Assembly: GCF_003086295.3 (NCBI RefSeq) | Contig: NC_092048.1 | Span: 1,803,001 to 1,867,000 of the forward strand | Reading direction: 5' to 3' | Origin: Arachis hypogaea | Taxonomy: Eukaryota; Streptophyta; Magnoliopsida; Fabales; Fabaceae | DNA: 64,000 nucleotides | In this document: positions 21,867 to 32,000 of the stretch, in pieces | Numbering within the stretch: the first letter of the stretch is position 1 | Layout of the letters: each line of letters starts with the position of its first letter | The notes under the pieces: generated by a model | What the model was told of the DNA's origin: nothing | What the model saw: the letters and a program-made list of their open reading frames with translations, nothing else | Databases searched by the model: none | Position numbers and translations under genes: made by a program

Positions 21867-24528
21867 CTTGGAATTGGTAAATATTATTTAACGACGGTTT
21901 GAAAATTGTCACTAAATTTCTACCGTTTAATTACTATGTTGGTTCCTATAGTTTCACGAAATTTTCAATTAGGTTCCTATACTTTTTTTTCTTTTTAATT
22001 GAGTCATTGCACCATTTTTTTTAATTGGGTCCATACATTTTTTTTTTCCTTTTATTTAGGTCCCTGTACCAATTTTTTTTTAGTTGGGTCCCTATAAAAT
22101 TAAGCCGATTACTACTAAGAGGGACCTAATTGAAAAAAAAATGGTGCAGGGACCCAATTAAAAGGAAAAAAAGTATAGGGATCTAATTGAAAATTTTGCA
22201 AAACTATAGAGACTAACAGCGTAATTAAACCAATTTCTACTGTCATTTTTTGGTCATCTTGTATCGGGTAATCAAAATTCTATATATATAAAAATTAGTC
22301 ACTAAATTACTTACTATATATTTGTGTTTAAATACATATATATGTTATTTAATATATTTCTAACGTGTATTTTAATATCTTTTTTATATTATGATTGATT
22401 TAGTAATTAATTTTTTGTGTATACATGACATAGTTATATTGTTGTGTGATGTATCGTTCAATTTAACACTAATTATATTTGTATTTAAATACATATATTA
22501 TTTAATACATTTTTAATGCGTATTTTACATTTCAATTTTTTTTATATTATAACTGATTTAGTAACTGATTTTTTATTTTTGATGTGCAAATAATATATGG
22601 TTACATTATTGTTGTGTGATATATCATTCAATTTGACAAAAAAAAAAAAAAAAAACCCGTAGCTATATTTTTTTGTTCTAAGTTTTATGATGATACTTGA
22701 TACTCAAAATTTCGCTTGTTGATATTGCTACAGATGACTGAAGGCAAATTCATATGCCTGTATGGAGGTGAAGACCTTGAATGGATTTCAAAATTCACGA
22801 CGGCCGCACTTAGCGTTGCGAAAGCCGGCGGATTCGAGCTAGAGATGGTTTATGTGGGGAAGAGCAATGCCAAGGAGAGGATGCAGAAAATGATCAACAC
22901 ATTTGCCACAAGGAAGTTCAGCTACTATTGGCCTAATGTGACTTCAATTTGGTTCTTTTGGGCAAGGTTTGTTGCTATATATGATTCATAAACACTTTTC
23001 AAATTTATTTAAGAGAAAATGACAAATAGATCATTGACCTTTTGTCCTACGGATATTTTCGTCTTTGACCATTAAAAAATACTTTTAAGTCTCTGAACTT
23101 CATTCACAAAACTTGGACGGATCAGTCCCTGATAGAGGCATTTGGACGGAGGGACTGATCCGTCTAAGTTTTGTGAAGGTTAGGAACTTAAAAGTATTTT
23201 TCAATGATTAGGAACAAAAATGTCCGCGAAACAAAAGGTCAGGACCTATTTATCCTTTTCTCTTTATTGAATTAATCATTAATTTTTTTATTTAATACTT
23301 ATATTTGAATTTGTTTCACACAGGTTGGAGAGCATGCTTTACTCAAAGTTACAGCATGGAAGAACAGTGGAGAATGATGAAATCATGAGTGAGGTGATGA
23401 TATGTTACCAAAAAAATTAATTAGGTTAAATTGGTTAATGCTAAAAAATAGTTTCTGAAAAATCGCATATAAATTAATTTAATCATTTAAATTAAAATTA
23501 ATAACTCAATTTATTTTTAAAAATTAAAATACTAGCACAAATCAAGTTAATTTTTTTATTATTTTACCTTTTTAATGATGTGTGATCACTAAAAATAACT
23601 ACGAGATAAAATTTGTTGTATATTATATTTTCGATTTCTGGTGAACAATAATTTATCAATACGTTAATTTGACTCGTATTAAGTCATTTTAGAGATCAAA
23701 TTAACTTGTGTGTATTTTTTTGTCTAGATCAAAATAGGTTTATCATCAACCTATTTTAATTTAATTATATCTAAGAAATTATATCAAAGGACTAAACATT
23801 TTCTTTTTCTTATTTGCTTTACTAGTTTTTCTATTTCAAAAATGTTAGAGAAAAACTCAAAACAGTTTTTGACAATTACTTCGAAAGACAACGAGATCTT
23901 TGAAAAAAAAAATCCAATCCGACTCCTGACAATTATCTCGAAAGGACAACGAGGTCCCTGTGCAAAAAAAAATCAATGTTATTTTTTTTGGTACAGGGAC
24001 TAATAAGTCCCAAAGAAAAAAGATCAAGGACCAAATTGGATATTTTTTTTTTTAAAGGCCTCGTTATCCTTTCGAAATAATTATCAGAAATCGGATAGGG
24101 TATTCACTCATACCATATAAAAAAAGTGTTGGCCACCTAAAATTTTTCATATAGTAACTCTTGAACATTCTATTTTTATAATTCTTTTTTTATTTTTTTA
24201 TAAAATATGACAGGTGATGACTGTGCTTAGCTTTGATGGTAGCGATCAAGGTTGGGCTATATTTTGTAGGGGTGCATCAGAAATGGCTAGAGCCAAAGGT
24301 GACACTGCCCTAACAAGCTTGTTGGAATTTGATAAATGGAAGGAGAACATTGATAAGCTTGGTTTGGTCCAAGCTCTCAAGGATTATCTTGATCAGCTTC
24401 ACACCCCTCACCACTGCAACCGCCTCATACTCCCCGGTAGCACCGGCGGCATACCTCAGAAGGTCGTTTGCGCCGAATGCGGCCGCCAAATGGAGAAGTA
24501 CTTTATGTATCGTTGTTGCGTCGAGTAG
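14550..24528 (+). CDS. SEO: Sieve element occlusion protein (SEO/SEOR family), nine exons
   Basis: Phloem P-protein that forms filaments or forisome-like bodies in sieve elements and helps plug them after wounding (family knowledge). Exons: 14550-14756, 16100-16198, 18916-19367, 20366-20475, 20563-20705, 21336-21815, 22734-22966, 23324-23393, 24214-24528. All borders are GT/AG and phases agree, giving 702 aa, normal for the family. The N-terminal region has HKISCE (end of exon 2), LSCKCSGSGDAHG and SYAWHGKVVLTLASFSV (exon 3). Exon 6 begins the thioredoxin-like middle region (VLLLISDLDLSQEE). Exon 7 has GKFICLYGGEDLEWI. The C-terminal domain carries DGSDQGWA and a Cys-rich end, CAECGRQMEKYFMYRCCVE. 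Introns 1, 2, 3, 6, 7 and 8 contain MITE-like sequence. Whether it is a true forisome subunit cannot be decided here. Confidence 0.93.
14990..15160. repeat. GC-palindrome repeat block in SEO intron 1
   Basis: Several copies or half-copies of the TCGGACCCTCCGATTT-type palindrome lie among A/T tracts, as at 13735-13972 and in 16508-16864. The motif GTGGAAATCGGACC near 15006 is answered by GATTTCCACATTTT near 15108, giving local hairpin potential. Element ends are uncertain. Confidence 0.5.
15636..16001. mobile_element. Palindromic Mutator-like MITE (family 2) in SEO intron 1
   Basis: A 366-bp imperfect palindrome running from GGGTAAAGTATATTTTTTG to AAAAGTATATTTTACCC. It is flanked by a perfect 9-bp duplication, TTAATTATA, at 15627-15635 and 16002-16010. 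Relatives lie at 17043-17400 and 18221-18587 inside the duplicated intron 2. Confidence 0.78.
16508..16864. mobile_element. Short GC-palindrome element inserted in copy A only
   Basis: The 357-bp insert is flanked by an 8-bp duplication, TGATTCTT, at 16500-16507 and 16865-16872. The equivalent site in copy B (around 18050) is empty, reading GTTGATTCTTGAGC, so the boundaries come from direct comparison of the two copies. The inside holds several AATCGGACNGTCCGATT-type palindromes. No clear TIR or coding sequence is visible. An 8-bp TSD is compatible with hAT-type mobilisation. Confidence 0.82.
17043..17400. mobile_element. Family-2 MITE in intron copy A
   Basis: Palindromic element with GGTAAAGTATACTTT at the left and AATATACTTTACCC at the right, related to 15636-16001. 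The left end has a short internal duplication of its terminal sequence. It was present before the intron duplicated, because copy B holds the equivalent at 18221-18587. Confidence 0.65.
17730..17741 (+). other. Exon-like 12-nt segment at the intron duplication junction
   Basis: The junction between copies A and B reads CTGTAG|CTATCGTGCGAG|GTAACA. The acceptor of exon 3 is directly followed by a hybrid of the exon 3 start and exon 2 end, then by the exon 2 donor. Twelve nt is four codons (Leu-Ser-Cys-Glu) in the phase used by both flanking exons. Splicing it in would insert LSCE between ISCE and LSCKCSG without a frameshift. Whether it is spliced is unknown. Confidence 0.6.
17733..18918 (+). 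repeat. SEO intron-2 tandem duplication, copy B
   Basis: Second copy, starting at the TCGTGC of 17733 and ending where TCGTGC recurs in exon 3 (18919). It repeats the order of copy A without the 357-bp insertion. It contributes the acceptor that leads into the real exon 3. Confidence 0.9.
18221..18587. mobile_element. Family-2 MITE in intron copy B
   Basis: Counterpart of 17043-17400 in the second intron copy. It has the same internal order but more decayed ends (CAAAGTATATTTTTTATT on the left, AATATACTTTACTTTAA on the right). Confidence 0.6.
19391..19701. mobile_element. Mutator-like MITE (family 3) in SEO intron 3
   Basis: A 311-bp imperfect palindrome with ends GGTTTAATTACTCTGATGG and AGCAGAGTAATTAAACC, and an interior of GGTCCCTA/TAGGGACC-type repeats. 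It is flanked by TTATTATTA at 19382-19390 and 19702-19710. The right-hand duplication is continuous with a long ATT microsatellite. Confidence 0.78.
19702..19763. repeat. (ATT)n microsatellite
   Basis: About 20 units of TTA/ATT directly abut the right end of the family-3 MITE. It probably expanded from the TTATTATTA target duplication (inference). Confidence 0.9.
21824..21866. repeat. (TAT)n microsatellite in SEO intron 6
   Basis: About 14 units begin eight bases after the exon 6 donor. Read through from exon 6 the array would encode a tyrosine run, but the donor at 21816 removes it. Confidence 0.9.
21924..22231. mobile_element. Mutator-like MITE (family 3) in SEO intron 6
   Basis: A 308-bp imperfect palindrome (CGTTTAATTACTATGTTGG at the left, AACAGCGTAATTAAACC at the right). 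It has a perfect 9-bp duplication, AATTTCTAC, at 21915-21923 and 22232-22240. Confidence 0.82.
23013..23262. mobile_element. Palindromic MITE (family 4) in SEO intron 7
   Basis: A 250-bp imperfect palindrome centred near 23135, with GACGGATCAGTCCCTGATAG on one arm and GGACTGATCCGTC on the other. Ends are GAGAAAATGACAAATAG and ATTTATCCTTTTCTC. Flanks TTTATTTAA and TTTATTGAA match at 8 of 9 positions. It fills most of this 357-bp intron. Confidence 0.7.
23928..24085. mobile_element. Palindromic MITE-like sequence in SEO intron 8
   Basis: The arm GACAATTATCTCGAAAGGAC (23928-23947, continuing to 23954) is mirrored by TCCTTTCGAAATAATTATC (to 24085). The left arm is also partly repeated upstream near 23873. 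Outer ends and TSD were not resolved. Confidence 0.5.
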
Positions 24529-24542
24529 TAATAATAACAGAT

Positions 24543-24712
24543 GTGTTTGGTTTGTATTTTTATTTTTAATATTTTCTGTTTTTAAAATTTTGTGAAAAAA
24601 AAAATAATGAAAACAATAAAATTATTTTTTTTTGTTTTCATAATTTTTTTTCATAAAATTATAAAAATAGAAAATACAAAAAACAAAAAATAAAAATACA
24701 AACCAAAGGCAC
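24543..24712. mobile_element. Hairpin MITE just after the SEO stop codon
   Basis: The left arm TTTGGTTTGTATTTTTATTT is mirrored by AAATAAAAATACAAACCAAA on the right, with AT-rich inner arms also complementary. It starts about 15 bases after the TAG, so it probably lies in the SEO 3' UTR and could form a stem in the transcript. Confidence 0.65.
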
Positions 24713-25255
24713 TTTTAAATACTTTGTATTATGTTGTGTCAGTTTGATGTATGAGACAGAAATAATTTATTTTTAGTGTTGATTTTATGGGATATATATA
24801 GTCATTATAAGATATGGTGTTTGTGCTATACTAGCTAGCTCTTTTAGTCCTTGCTAGGAATTAAAGAGCATTTGTAATGTAAAACTTTAGTGTTGTAATA
24901 ATGATTAACAGTCATGATATGTGTTATGAATACCTTATTTTTATTTTTATTTTATTTCTTTATTATTTGGATCTCTTTGGCTTTACCTTTATATCAATAT
25001 TTTTATTTTTATTTTTGAAAAAAAATAATAGATTTGTCTTTGAACTAATAAAATAAAAGTATATGTTTATTTTGAGTAATAAAATATATATGATGGTTAT
25101 ATTATAACTTGTCAATTAAGTAATCTAAACAATAAATAATACCTACTTCAATTCACTTTAAAGACAAATATGCTTTACAGAAAAATAAAAATATAAAAAA
25201 ATATACATGATTGAACCAATGAGAATAAAATGAACGAGAATCAAGAGTGAACAAA

Positions 25256-25256
<1 letters not shown>

Positions 25257-25297
<41 letters not shown>
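25257..25297. repeat. (ATT)n microsatellite
   Basis: About 13-14 ATT units in intergenic DNA, the third such array in this 6-kb stretch. Confidence 0.9.
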
Positions 25298-26511
25298 GGA
25301 GTTTAGAATTTACATACTATTATATTAGTGAACATAATTAAATTTTAATATTTATCACGATGGTCATAAGAAACAAATTTCTCATTTATTTTTGTCCACG
25401 AAAAACATGAATGAATGGATTTATCCGATTGATCAAATCAGCCCGTGCAAGACATTCTTGTGAGTTGTGACCAATTCAATTCGATCATTTTAAAATATTT
25501 TGTGTGTTATATATATTCCATATATTCCATAGAGATAAAAAAATTAAATAAAGCAACGACTTTGTGCACATCTATTGATCCAACAATTAAATTCCATCAC
25601 TATCTTTCGTTTTCGTTTATCAAATATATGTTTTAAAAATTATCTATTAAATATAATACTTTTTAAAAAATTCCATCAATTATAATTATAAAAAAATATA
25701 ATTGAAAGTTAGACATATTTAATAATAATAATATGTTAATAATTTGTTAACTAATTTTTAGAATGAATTCAATATCATAAGTACATTATTTATTATATAT
25801 CATTTATTAAGTATATTTAATCTTAATTATTTAAATTAATTCAATAACTATAAATACTTCCCTACATTTTTATATATACCCAGAATCTCATATATGTATA
25901 TATTACAAATTGCTAAATTTGAGAAAGAGAAATTATAAAATTGCGTTAAAAAATTATAAATAATAAATAAACAATGAAAGAATAATAATAAAGATCGTTG
26001 GAATCTCATTAATAATTTAAAAATAAATAAATAAATAAATAAACAATGAAAGCACATCTCTACTTTATGGATAATCATGCTTGTCATGCTATTCAATAGT
26101 ATATATAAACACATTTGTAGATTAAATAATTTTATTTACCTTAAAAAAATCACAATTTAACCTAATTAACAAAAATTATACAAGATATAAAATTTAGAAT
26201 AAATATCCTTCAATATATACCTGGTTATATTTCTCTAAAATACAGCATATATAATTCCTAATAAAAGAGAGATGTACACCTAATTTCTAATTTTGTGAAT
26301 TTTCTCCATCAAATATAAATGGAAGCTACATATTTTTTTAAAGGAGATATTATTCACCCAATATGCAAAAAATGACAAAATGTGTGTTTTTCTCCTTTCT
26401 AAAAGCATCATTAACACGCAAAATAAAAATAAAAATAAAAATTAGTCCAATAATAATGAGAGGAAACATGATTCATGAATGGGAAAATGACACATTATTG
26501 ATTGACCCACC

Positions 26512-26616
26512 AGCTAGCAATAGCAATGACTTGTTGACTTCATGGGTTGACTTGACCCAAAACCATTAAAAACGTTATGGTTTTATTATCCACAAGACTT
26601 TATAAGCTTATAAAAA
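26512..26616 (+). promoter_or_regulatory. Orphan promoter-like segment: W-box cluster plus TATA
   Basis: Four TTGAC(C/T) W-box cores occur at 26512, 26534, 26547 and 26552. A strong TATA-like TATAAAAAGG follows at 26609. W boxes bind WRKY factors of stress and defence genes (established). The first ATG after it, near 26662, opens only a short low-complexity ORF, so no target gene is visible. Confidence 0.4.
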
Positions 26617-27638
26617 GGGGTAAGGAAGTTTCATTGTAAGTAACAAGAACAAACATAGAATATGAAAGTATATAAAAATATCAAAAATATTATTCATACA
26701 CTAAAATCAGCTACTAATATATTTGTATATAAATATATATATATAGTTTAATTTATTTTTAATATATATTTATATTTTAATATATATTTTATACTGACGG
26801 TTGATTTTGATAATTAATTTTAGTATCCAAGTAACATAATTCTAAAAAGATACACTATTTTTTTTTATAAAATTTAAGTTGTGTGATTTTTATATATTTT
26901 TTTATAAAATATAACAATAAAATTATTATAAGAATATATGATAGATTAACGAAAGTTATGTCAAATATAGTAATATCGGTTAGTGTTTAAACACTTCTAG
27001 TGTAATTTACTATAAAAAAATAAAAAATATATATAAACTATTTACATAAATATAGGAACATCATTGTGTATATATTTCTCAATTTGTAGGGTCTTTGCCG
27101 TGTTAAGACTTCATAGAGAATGAGTCAACTCATTGTGTAATTTACACCCTTTTTTGTTATCAATAAAGAAGGTTTTTTTTTATGAAATTAATAAAATTAT
27201 GCTATATAAATGCAGCCTAATTAAGTTTTACTTTAACTTTATTGACGAATGTACTTTTTCTTATTTGTGCGTTTCTTTTTTTAATTTGTGGCGGTTTAAA
27301 TCATTAAAAAAATTTTAGTTATTCTAGAAATTCTTAAAATTTAAGTGTAATGAGTTTTTTTTTATGGTAATTTTTAATAGCCGTCATAACTCCATTCATA
27401 TTAATTAATATCTAATCAAGTCTTATTATTATGTACTTTTTTTTTAATATTTTTTTCATAAAATAGTATGTATAGAAATTAGACATTTTTTTTCTATGAT
27501 AACACTTTTTTTTTTATCGGTGGTTACTGGTTACAGACATACCAAAGGACACAAACGAAATTTATACGTTAAAATTTTTAAATTTTACAAAACTAAGATA
27601 TATAAATCTTTCCCTAAAAAATTTTAATGTAATAAATT

Positions 27639-28183
27639 TGTTACGTAGGTAACTTGAGATAGGTAGATTGAGTTTAAAGGATTGGCCCAAGCGTCAAAAG
27701 GAGGTAGTCTCCGACTTGATTCGCATCTGGGAGCCGCTATCCGATTTGTGTATGTAAAAGAATGGAGGGTGGTACCTGTAAAGACACTTCGATGCCTAAG
27801 TCAACAAGGGATTAAGTAGGTTTAGAGAGTATTGATGGAACTTAGAGGAACTTAGAGATACCTGAAAAGTGTTAGGATATATATAGTGGCGATTCAATAA
27901 TCACTGTTGGAGTAGTTCCACTTTTCAAGGTGGATAACCATCACTTTATTTTAGAGTAGTTGAGATATGACTCCTGAAAATGGATTGAGAGATTTCAGGG
28001 ACAGTTACTTATTTGAATAAGTGTTATCTGCCAAATATCCGTCGAACCCGACTTCTTTGGGAAGGAGTCCGTGTCGAATCTGACCTCTTCTGAGGAGGTC
28101 GGTGGGTAACGAAGGCCAATCTTTAAATTGGGCTTTTTGATTTATTTAGACTTAGGCCATAATATTGAGATAGAGTATGAACA
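27639..28183. mobile_element. Solo LTR
   Basis: This 545-bp stretch is less AT-rich than its surroundings. It begins TGTTACG and ends GAACA (TG...CA) and is flanked by a 5-bp duplication, AAATT, at 27634-27638 and 28184-28188. It is unlike the LTRs of the neighbouring element. No partner LTR or internal domain is nearby, which fits unequal recombination between two LTRs. A TATA-like GGATATATATAG lies near 27873. Confidence 0.72.
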
Positions 28184-28188
28184 AAATT

Positions 28189-28485
28189 TTTTTAAAAAGC
28201 AAAAATATCCTACATAAAATTTTTTAAAAAACTATTTGAATATACACTCTTACAAAATTCTAGGTTTGTGATGCTTTGATTATATTATAGGGAGTTCCAA
28301 AAATAGCTAATAGTGTTTAGTACTATAACACAAGTAAAAGGTTCATTTTAGAATGTCCCTTGAGATGAAACTACCAACAACATCCCAACATATTGTGGAT
28401 ATTGTTTGGTTTACGCTCTACACTTTAATTAATAATGTTAATGTGAAAGTCCCAAAAATGGAGGCTACTACACACCAAATGAATA
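28189..28485. other. Short intergenic spacer
   Basis: Nothing recognised. This is host DNA between the solo LTR and the LTR retrotransposon, and it continues after the element at 37058. Confidence 0.5.
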
Positions 28486-28490
28486 CTACT

Positions 28491-28945
28491 TGATGCGTAC
28501 CACACCATAATCGGCATGGAGGTTCAGTGGCAGACTGACCTTAAAAATCGGAACCGAGCAGAACTGAACAAACAAACTTTATAAATTATCTCCGAAACAG
28601 AATACGCCACTCAATCACGTCTCTTCACAAGATATCCATAACGGCACTTGACCAGGAATATCGGAACTAACAGGAGCTCACCAGCAAACTCGAGAAGCCT
28701 ATAAATCTTACCCCTTGATTCAGAAAGGGGCAGGTTCCACATTCACTTCTAGTTATTTACTCTTTATTCATTAATTATTCTCCCACTTACTTGAGCGTCG
28801 GAGTGCTTTGTGCAGGTGCTCCCGCTGCCGTGTTTCAGAAGGCCGAGGTTAAACTCACGTCGTTGCTCGAGGACAACATATAATCTAGCCACGCATCCAA
28901 GTGCTCGGCCGGAGATCATCAACCTCGGTCATCACAGACGGAACA
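28491..28945 (+). repeat. 5' LTR
   Basis: 455 bp, TGATGCG to GGAACA, with a TATA-like CTATAAATC near 28699. It should carry the promoter of the element. Confidence 0.95.
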
Positions 28946-28947
28946 TT

Positions 28948-28965
28948 TGGCGCCCACCGTGGGGC
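28948..28965 (+). other. Primer binding site
   Basis: TGGCGCCCACCGTGGGGC begins two bases after the 5' LTR. TGG pairs with the CCA end of a tRNA primer. The tRNA was not identified by eye. Confidence 0.75.
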
Positions 28966-29045
28966 CCGATAACACTAACCCCACGATTCCCTATTATATT
29001 TCTACCTCTTGAGTTTTTCTTCGCAGGATAGCACGGGTCCCAGTC

Positions 29046-32000
29046 ATGGCTGACAATGGAGTTCCTCAATTCACACAGGCCGAACTCATGGCCCAAATGG
29101 CGGAACTTCAAGCGGAAGTCAAAAGACTAGCCGAACTATCAGCACGAAATAACGCCAACCAGATAGGCGAGGGAAGCTCCAAAAGATCTTCCCAGGGCGC
29201 GCCTGACCTGCTGATCGCTGACCCACCGAAAGAGAGACTGACCTTGGACAACCCTTTTTCCGAAGAAATCACAAATTTTCAAATGCCAAAACATTTCACA
29301 CTCCCCTCCTCACTTGAGCCGTATAAGGGGATTGGTGACCCCCGGGCTCACATTAAGAAATTTCAATCTATGATGTTTTTTAACGGTCCTAACAATGAAC
29401 CTGTGCTTTGCAGAGCATTCCCGACATATCTTGACGGAGCAGCTTTGCTTTGGTTCTCAAAACTACCTGCAGGTTCAATCTCATCATTTGAAGAACTGGC
29501 GAAGTCCTTCATTGATTACTTCGCCGCAGCGAGAATTTACGTCCACGGATCAGATTACCTCGGCACGATCCGCCAAGGTCCACAGGAGAGCCTAAAAGAT
29601 TACCTGACCAGGTTTGCAGAGGCGACCATGGAAATACCCGACCTAGATCCGGCTGTCCATCTCCATGCGCTTAAGGCCGGCCTCCGACCTGGCAAATTCA
29701 GAGAAACAATCGCCATCACCAAACCGAAGACACTGGAGGAGTTCAGGGAAAGGGCAGCCGGACAAATGAAAATTGAAGAACTACGCGAGGCCAACAAAAC
29801 GGAAAGGAAACCCATAAGGGAGGAGGAACGATCAATGAGATCGACCCACAACAAGGAGGTCGGCAAAACGTTCAAGCTCACTCCGAAGTTTGACAATTAC
29901 ACCAGATTCAACACAAGAAGGGAAAAGATAATCAAGGAAATACTCAATGCCAAGATTATAAAACCCCCAATAAGAGCAGGCAGTTACCAAGACCAGAGGT
30001 TCGTAGACAAAACCAAACATTGTGCTTTCCATCAAAAATACGGACACACCACCGACGAATGCATAATAGCCAAAGACCTTTTGGAAAGGCTTGCACGGCA
30101 AGGCCTATTGGACAAATACATTGAAGCGAGGAAGCATAAGGAAGACGACCGGGGCAGGGAGGAAAGGCAACCGACTTCAGTAAACAAGGAAAAGTGGCCG
30201 AACAACAACCTGCCCAAGGCAGTCATAAACTGCATCTCCGGGGGATTCGCTGGAGGCGGCGAAACAACATCGGCCAGGAAACGAAGTTACCGAGCCATGC
30301 TAGCCATAGAAGGAGCCTCACCTCCAAACAAGAGCGACGCACCAGATTTAGAGATCACCTTCAATAAAGCGGATATGTCCTCGGCCGCCCCACACCTGGA
30401 CGACCCGGTCGTAATTTCTATCCAGACAGGCGACCTACTGGTAAGAAAGGTCCTTTTGGACCCAGGTAGCAGCGCAGACGTACTTTTTCATTCTACATTT
30501 TTAAAAATGAACTTATCTGAAAAACTCATACAACCCTCCTCCGGAGAACTGGTAGGATTCTCCGGAGAAAGGGTACCCATAAAAGGTTATATATGGCTTA
30601 AAACGACAATAGGTGAAAACGCGTCATTCCGAACACTTGATATACAATACCTGATTGTCGATTGCAATAGTCCTTATAACATTATCCTCGGGAGACCTGC
30701 TCTGAACATGTTCAGAGCAGTAATATCAACTTTCCACCTATGTGTTAAGTTTCAGGCACAGGACGGAAAAATAGCAACGATCCACTCAGACCGCCAACAA
30801 GCTCGGCAGTGTTATAACTCTTGCTTAAAAAGATCGGATAACAGCGGAAGACAACATGAGATCAAAGCAGTACAAACCAGAGAGGAAGTCCTTTCCCTAG
30901 CCGAACTCGACCCCAGAGGAGACACACAAGAGAGACCACAACCAACTGACGAACTCCAAAAAATTCAACTAACGTCCAAACCAGAGCAAGTAACATACAT
31001 AGGTCAAGCACTACAAGGGCAAGAAAGGTCGGATCTCGTAAAGCTGCTAAGGGCCAACGCAGACTTATTCGCCTGGACCCCAGCAGATATGCCGGGCATA
31101 AGTCCGGAGATCATCTGTCACAAACTCGCCACCAATCCTTCGAGCCGACCCTTAGCCCAGAAGAAAAGAAACCTAGGAGCAGAGAAATCAAAGGCGGCCC
31201 TGGAAGAGACCAGTAAACTCCTACAAGCCGACTTCATCAGAGAAATCCGCTTCACCACATGGCTCTCGAATGTGGTAATGGTAAGAAAAAACTCAGGTAA
31301 ATGGCGCATGTGCGTCGATTTTACAGATTTGAACAAAGCATGTCCTAAAGACGCCTACCCTTTACCATGCATTGATAAACTTGTAGACAACGCTTCAGGT
31401 TTCGAAAGCTTGAGCTTCATGGATGCATACTCGGGGTATAATCAAATACTAATGCATCCTGAAGATCAAAGCAAAACAGCATTCATTACCGAACATGGAA
31501 ACTTTTGTTATCGTGTAATGCCATTTGGCTTGAAGAATGCAGGTGCGACCTATCAACGCTTGATGGACAAAGTCTTCCATCACCAAATAGGACGCAACAT
31601 GGAGATATATGTGGACGACATGGTCGCGAAAACCAAGAGAGAAAAATCGCACTGTGAAGACCTCAAGGAAATATTTGGCCAACTACGAAATTACAATATG
31701 AGACTGAACCCCGAGAAATGCGCCTTCGGAGTAAAGGGGGGAAAGTTTCTCGGATTCATGCTCACATCCCGAGGAATCGAGGCGAACCCTGAAAAATGCT
31801 CAGCAATACTCAACATGGAAAGCCCTAAAACGATAAAAGAGGTACAGCAACTTGCAGGAAGGGTAGCTGCACTATCTCGATTCCTCCCCGCTGCATCAAG
31901 CCGAGCATATCACCTCTTCCAAACGATATCAAAGAACAAAAAATTTCATTGGACAGAGGAAGGCGAGAAAGCATTTTCCGAGCTCAAAGCGATCTTAGCA

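Larger units (their letters stand above)
24529..27633. other. AT-rich intergenic DNA downstream of SEO
   Basis: The stretch holds the SEO 3' UTR, a hairpin MITE, an ATT microsatellite and a promoter-like cluster near 26.5 kb. No convincing gene is present. A 68-aa ORF at 26363-26569 overlaps the promoter-like cluster and has no recognisable motif. Confidence 0.5.

Noticed and set aside
21816..21902. Poly-tyrosine C-terminus continuing from SEO exon 6
   Set aside because: It is a read-through of the TAT microsatellite. A GT donor at 21816 and the in-phase exon 7 explain the gene better.
14550..24528. SEO locus as a pseudogene because of its many stops between exons
   Set aside because: All nine exons join in frame with GT/AG borders to a normal-length protein. 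The stops are in introns.
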